A stretch of 7,877 nt of DNA, taken from NCBI GenBank assembly GCA_049790315.1, contig JBAQYV010000016.1:1-7877 (forward strand). The letters are read 5' to 3'. A program made the position numbers and the translations under genes. The stretch is from DASPOJ01 sp049790315 (GTDB lineage: Bacteria > Acidobacteriota > Terriglobia > Acidiferrales > UBA7541). How positions within the stretch are numbered: the stretch's first letter is position 1; the number at the start of each line of letters is the position of its first letter. The notes beneath the pieces are model-generated. The model saw only the letters and a program-made list of their open reading frames with translations. It was not told the DNA's origin and did no database searches. Positions 5,961-7,877 of the stretch are shown in pieces.

Positions 5961-6036
5961 GCCGAGGTAGCTCAGTTGGTAGAGCAGCCGATTCGTAATC
6001 GGCAGGTCGGCGGTTCAAGTCCGCCTCTCGGCTCCA
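5961..6036 (+). tRNA. tRNA-Thr (anticodon CGT)
   Basis: A complete cloverleaf of 73 nt plus encoded CCA (6034-6036). The acceptor stem is GCCGAGG/TCTCGGC with one terminal G-T pair. The D stem is GCTC/GAGC with loop AGTTGGTA. The anticodon stem is GCCGA/TCGGC around loop TTCGTAA, giving anticodon CGT, which reads the threonine codon ACG. The variable loop is AGGTC and the T arm is GGCGG-TTCAAGT-CCGCC. All stems pair. No hairpin terminator is evident downstream, only a short T-rich run directly after CCA. Confidence 0.97.
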
Positions 6037-6198
6037 TCTTTTCTGTAGTTCTCCAGGAATTTCCGACTGGCTGTGGCTCCCAACTCTTTGAGGCAAATTT
6101 ATTGTGGCCGTGCCCGCAGGGGCGTTCCATGCACCCGCGAGCAATCTAAGTTGCATATTCCGTTCAGGATGATTGCCAGATGGTTGTCCGGTTGCTGA

Positions 6199-6447
6199 CT
6201 CAACACCACTCTGAGCGATCTCATCACGTTCGCCTATGGTCTGCATCCCAAGCAGATCACCGGCGGACCGGATTGGCTCGACAAGGACACGTTCGATCTG
6301 CTTGCCGAGCCCGATGGAGAGGGTCAGCCCAACGATAAGCAGTGGAAGCGGATGCTTCAGAAATTCCTCGCGGATCGCTTCCAGCTCACCTTCCATCACG
6401 AAAAAGAAGTTTGCGTCCGCCGAGCGGCGAACGGTTTCTTCCGCGCA
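6199..6447 (+). pseudogene. Remnant of a TIGR03435-family gene
   Basis: Frame 1 reads NTTLSDLITFAYGLHPKQIT, then GGPDWLDKDTFDLLAEPDG and RMLQKFLADRFQLTFHHEKE (about bases 6202-6411). This is the conserved middle of the TIGR03435 family, proteins of unknown function, usually exported, expanded in Acidobacteria (Solibacter, Koribacter). Intact members are roughly 250-350 residues; here only ~70-80 recognisable residues remain. A TGA at 6196-6198 closes the frame just upstream, no family N-terminus is found in any frame back to the tRNA, and the family C-terminus after the FHHEKE motif is missing: the frame runs on antisense into the GH28 gene. The remnant abuts the GH28 stop (6448-6450), so a deletion or rearrangement between the two genes probably removed its end. 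Bases 6037-6198 between the tRNA and this remnant hold nothing I can identify. Confidence 0.8.
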
Positions 6448-7791
6448 CTACTGCTGATTCACCTTGGCATTCTCAAGCAGGATGATGGCATCGCCGCTCT
6501 CCGGCGTGACCGTGAAATCATGCGCGTTAACGGTCGCATCGCTGATCGTCATCCCTTTCGGGGCGCTGATGTGCACGTTGGTCAAGGTAATCGTCGTGAT
6601 CGGGCTTTCGGGAAGGCCGATAATTTCTCCTGCGGTTTTGCTGCCCGTCGCCGTCACATTCGTGATGTTGATGTCGTGAAAGTGCGGCGTAAGCCGGGTC
6701 ACCGGCTGCGCTGTATCGTGATCGGGGATTCGCGGATAGTACTCGGTAATCAGAATCGGAGTGCCAACGTTTTCCATCGTAAGGTCGCGGAAATCGAAAT
6801 TACCGATATCTCCGCCGCGGTCGCGGTTCGATTTTACGCGGACGCCTTGATCGGTGTCCTTGAAGGAGACGCGCGCCACATGCACGTCCTGCACACCGCC
6901 TGAGATTTCGCTGCCGATCGACATGCCGTGCCCGTGCAGAAAAGTGCAATCGGTAACCGTGATGTTGCGGCTCGGACTATCTGGTCCCGCGGAGCCCGGC
7001 TGCCCCGATTTAATGGCCACGTTATCGTCGCCGACGTCGATCGTCATGTGGGAGATCGTGACGTTCGTCGAGGAGAACGGATCGATGCCGTCGGTATTGG
7101 GCGAGCGCGCCGGCGCAAGGATTTTTCCGTTGCGAATGGTTACGTCGTCGCTGTAGTAGGGAACCACTTGCCACGAGGGCGAGTTCTGAATCGTGACGCC
7201 GTCGATCAGCACATGTTTGCAGTGATCGAGCACGAGCAAGCGCGGGCGCCGCGCCGCAACGGCAACTGACCGCTGGAAAGTTGCGGCGTCTGCGGGAGCG
7301 CCAGCCGCCGGAGGCGCACCAGGGCCCCCACCCCGCGTTCTGAGCGCATAGACCGCGTCCCACCAAGGCTTGCCGTTGCCGTCGATTGTTCCGCCGCCGC
7401 GAATCGTGATGTCCTCCGCGTTCGTGGCGCTGATCAGGGGTTGCAGCGCGTTCTCGCGCAACTCCTGCATGTCGGGATAATCCGTTTTGTCTTGGCTTCC
7501 CAGCAGCGTGGCGCCCGGGTCCACCTCCAGCGTGATGTGGCTCTTGAGCACGATCGGCGCGGTCAGGAATGTACCCGAGCTCAGGCGGACGATGCCGCCG
7601 CCCTTCTTCTCGCAGGCGTCGATCGCGGCCTGCAATGCCTTCGTATCCTTGGTGGTGCCGTCGGCCTTCGCGCCGTACGCTTTGGCGTCGCACACCTTGG
7701 CGGCGTTGGCCGCCGCGCCGCAGCACAACATCGCGGCCACGATCAGAGCCGCGCGCAAAGCTATGCCGAAATCCACGCGTCGTTTACTCAT
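6448..7791 (-). CDS. Secreted GH28 polygalacturonase/pectinase
   Basis: A 447-residue glycoside hydrolase family 28 enzyme, a right-handed parallel beta-helix that hydrolyses alpha-1,4 galacturonosyl (or rhamnogalacturonan) links in pectin. Residues 1-30 are a signal peptide (SKRR, then ALRAALIVAAMLCCGAAANA, cleavage before AKVC), so it acts in the periplasm or outside. AYGAKADGTTKDTKALQAAIDAC (~38-60) is the usual beta-helix entry. The catalytic set is complete: NTDG at 232-235, the DD pair at 255-256 (GDDNVAIKSG), GHG at 287-289 (MSIGSE follows) and RVK at 318-320, a conservative form of RIK. A Gly/Pro/Ala-rich loop (~152-182) is inserted between early coils. The ATG at 7791 is chosen for the signal peptide and AAAGGAAG (7800-7807) 8 nt upstream; an ATG at 7863 would add 24 charged residues. 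It converges on the TIGR03435 remnant. Exact substrate is not readable. Confidence 0.95.
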   Translation of the reverse strand: MSKRRVDFGIALRAALIVAAMLCCGAAANAAKVCDAKAYGAKADGTTKDTKALQAAIDACEKKGGGIVRLSSGTFLTAPIVLKSHITLEVDPGATLLGSQDKTDYPDMQELRENALQPLISATNAEDITIRGGGTIDGNGKPWWDAVYALRTRGGGPGAPPAAGAPADAATFQRSVAVAARRPRLLVLDHCKHVLIDGVTIQNSPSWQVVPYYSDDVTIRNGKILAPARSPNTDGIDPFSSTNVTISHMTIDVGDDNVAIKSGQPGSAGPDSPSRNITVTDCTFLHGHGMSIGSEISGGVQDVHVARVSFKDTDQGVRVKSNRDRGGDIGNFDFRDLTMENVGTPILITEYYPRIPDHDTAQPVTRLTPHFHDINITNVTATGSKTAGEIIGLPESPITTITLTNVHISAPKGMTISDATVNAHDFTVTPESGDAIILLENAKVNQQ

Positions 7792-7861
7792 CGTCTTCAC
7801 TTCCTTTGGGCGGGAGAATGCTACTGGCTGGAGTTTTCGCTTTTGCCCGCGACGGTTCCAC

Positions 7862-7867
7862 ACTATA
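7862..7867 (-). promoter_or_regulatory. Candidate -10 box of the GH28 gene
   Basis: TATAGT on the minus strand within a TATATAGT run, about 70 nt before the ATG at 7791. The matching -35 would lie beyond the right edge of the window, so the promoter cannot be judged fully. Confidence 0.4.
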
Positions 7868-7877
7868 TACGCAACGA

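Noticed and set aside
5961..6450. tRNA-Thr as an integration site with a duplicated 3' end downstream
   Set aside because: No second copy of the tRNA 3' sequence is seen to the right edge, and no integrase gene is present.
7022..7726. 234-codon minus-strand frame within the GH28 gene
   Set aside because: Very Arg/Gly-rich out-of-frame shadow of the GH28 coding sequence.

Overview
The window looks like chromosomal DNA of an Acidobacteriota bacterium (Terriglobia/Koribacter/Solibacter-like). The evidence is moderately high GC and several gene types expanded in that phylum: a PadR repressor coupled to an 'ADOP'-type MacB-like permease, a TIGR03435-family fragment, a DUF6677-like small membrane protein, a DUF4034 protein and a GH28 pectinase. 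This assignment is inferred from family content; no rRNA or other phylogenetic marker is present.

Left part (1-1740). The window opens inside the 3' end of a YggS/PROSC-type PLP-binding protein gene (+). Three minus-strand units follow: a PhnB-like VOC/glyoxalase-fold protein (507-929), the wreck of an ADOP-family ABC permease (1053-1336), and an intact PadR repressor (1333-1695). The PadR stop overlaps the GTG start of the permease. The permease keeps only its first ~68 codons and its last 25; the ~700-residue body is missing and the two ends are in different frames. The PadR promoter is framed by a perfect 10-bp inverted repeat, and the gene appears to be transcribed with little or no leader.

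Centre (1874-6036, all +). An exported DUF4034/TPR-like protein comes first, then an M24 metallopeptidase with all five metal ligands, a DUF6677-like small membrane protein, a second tiny membrane protein, and tRNA-Thr(CGT) with its own good sigma70-type promoter. Short gaps and candidate internal promoters suggest loosely linked transcription units rather than one tight operon.

Right part (6037-7877). Just after the tRNA lies a remnant of a TIGR03435-family gene, with both ends gone. It runs straight into the 3' end of a convergent GH28 polygalacturonase gene (minus), which encodes a secreted enzyme with intact catalytic motifs; its promoter -10 lies at the right edge.

Overall this is mostly an ordinary chromosomal region. 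I see no mobile element, CRISPR array or defence system. The points most worth a second look are the gutted PadR-coupled permease, the PadR inverted-repeat operator, the TIGR03435 remnant beside the tRNA, the uncharacterised C-terminal domain of the DUF4034 protein, and a degenerate ~55-bp repeat upstream of the tRNA.
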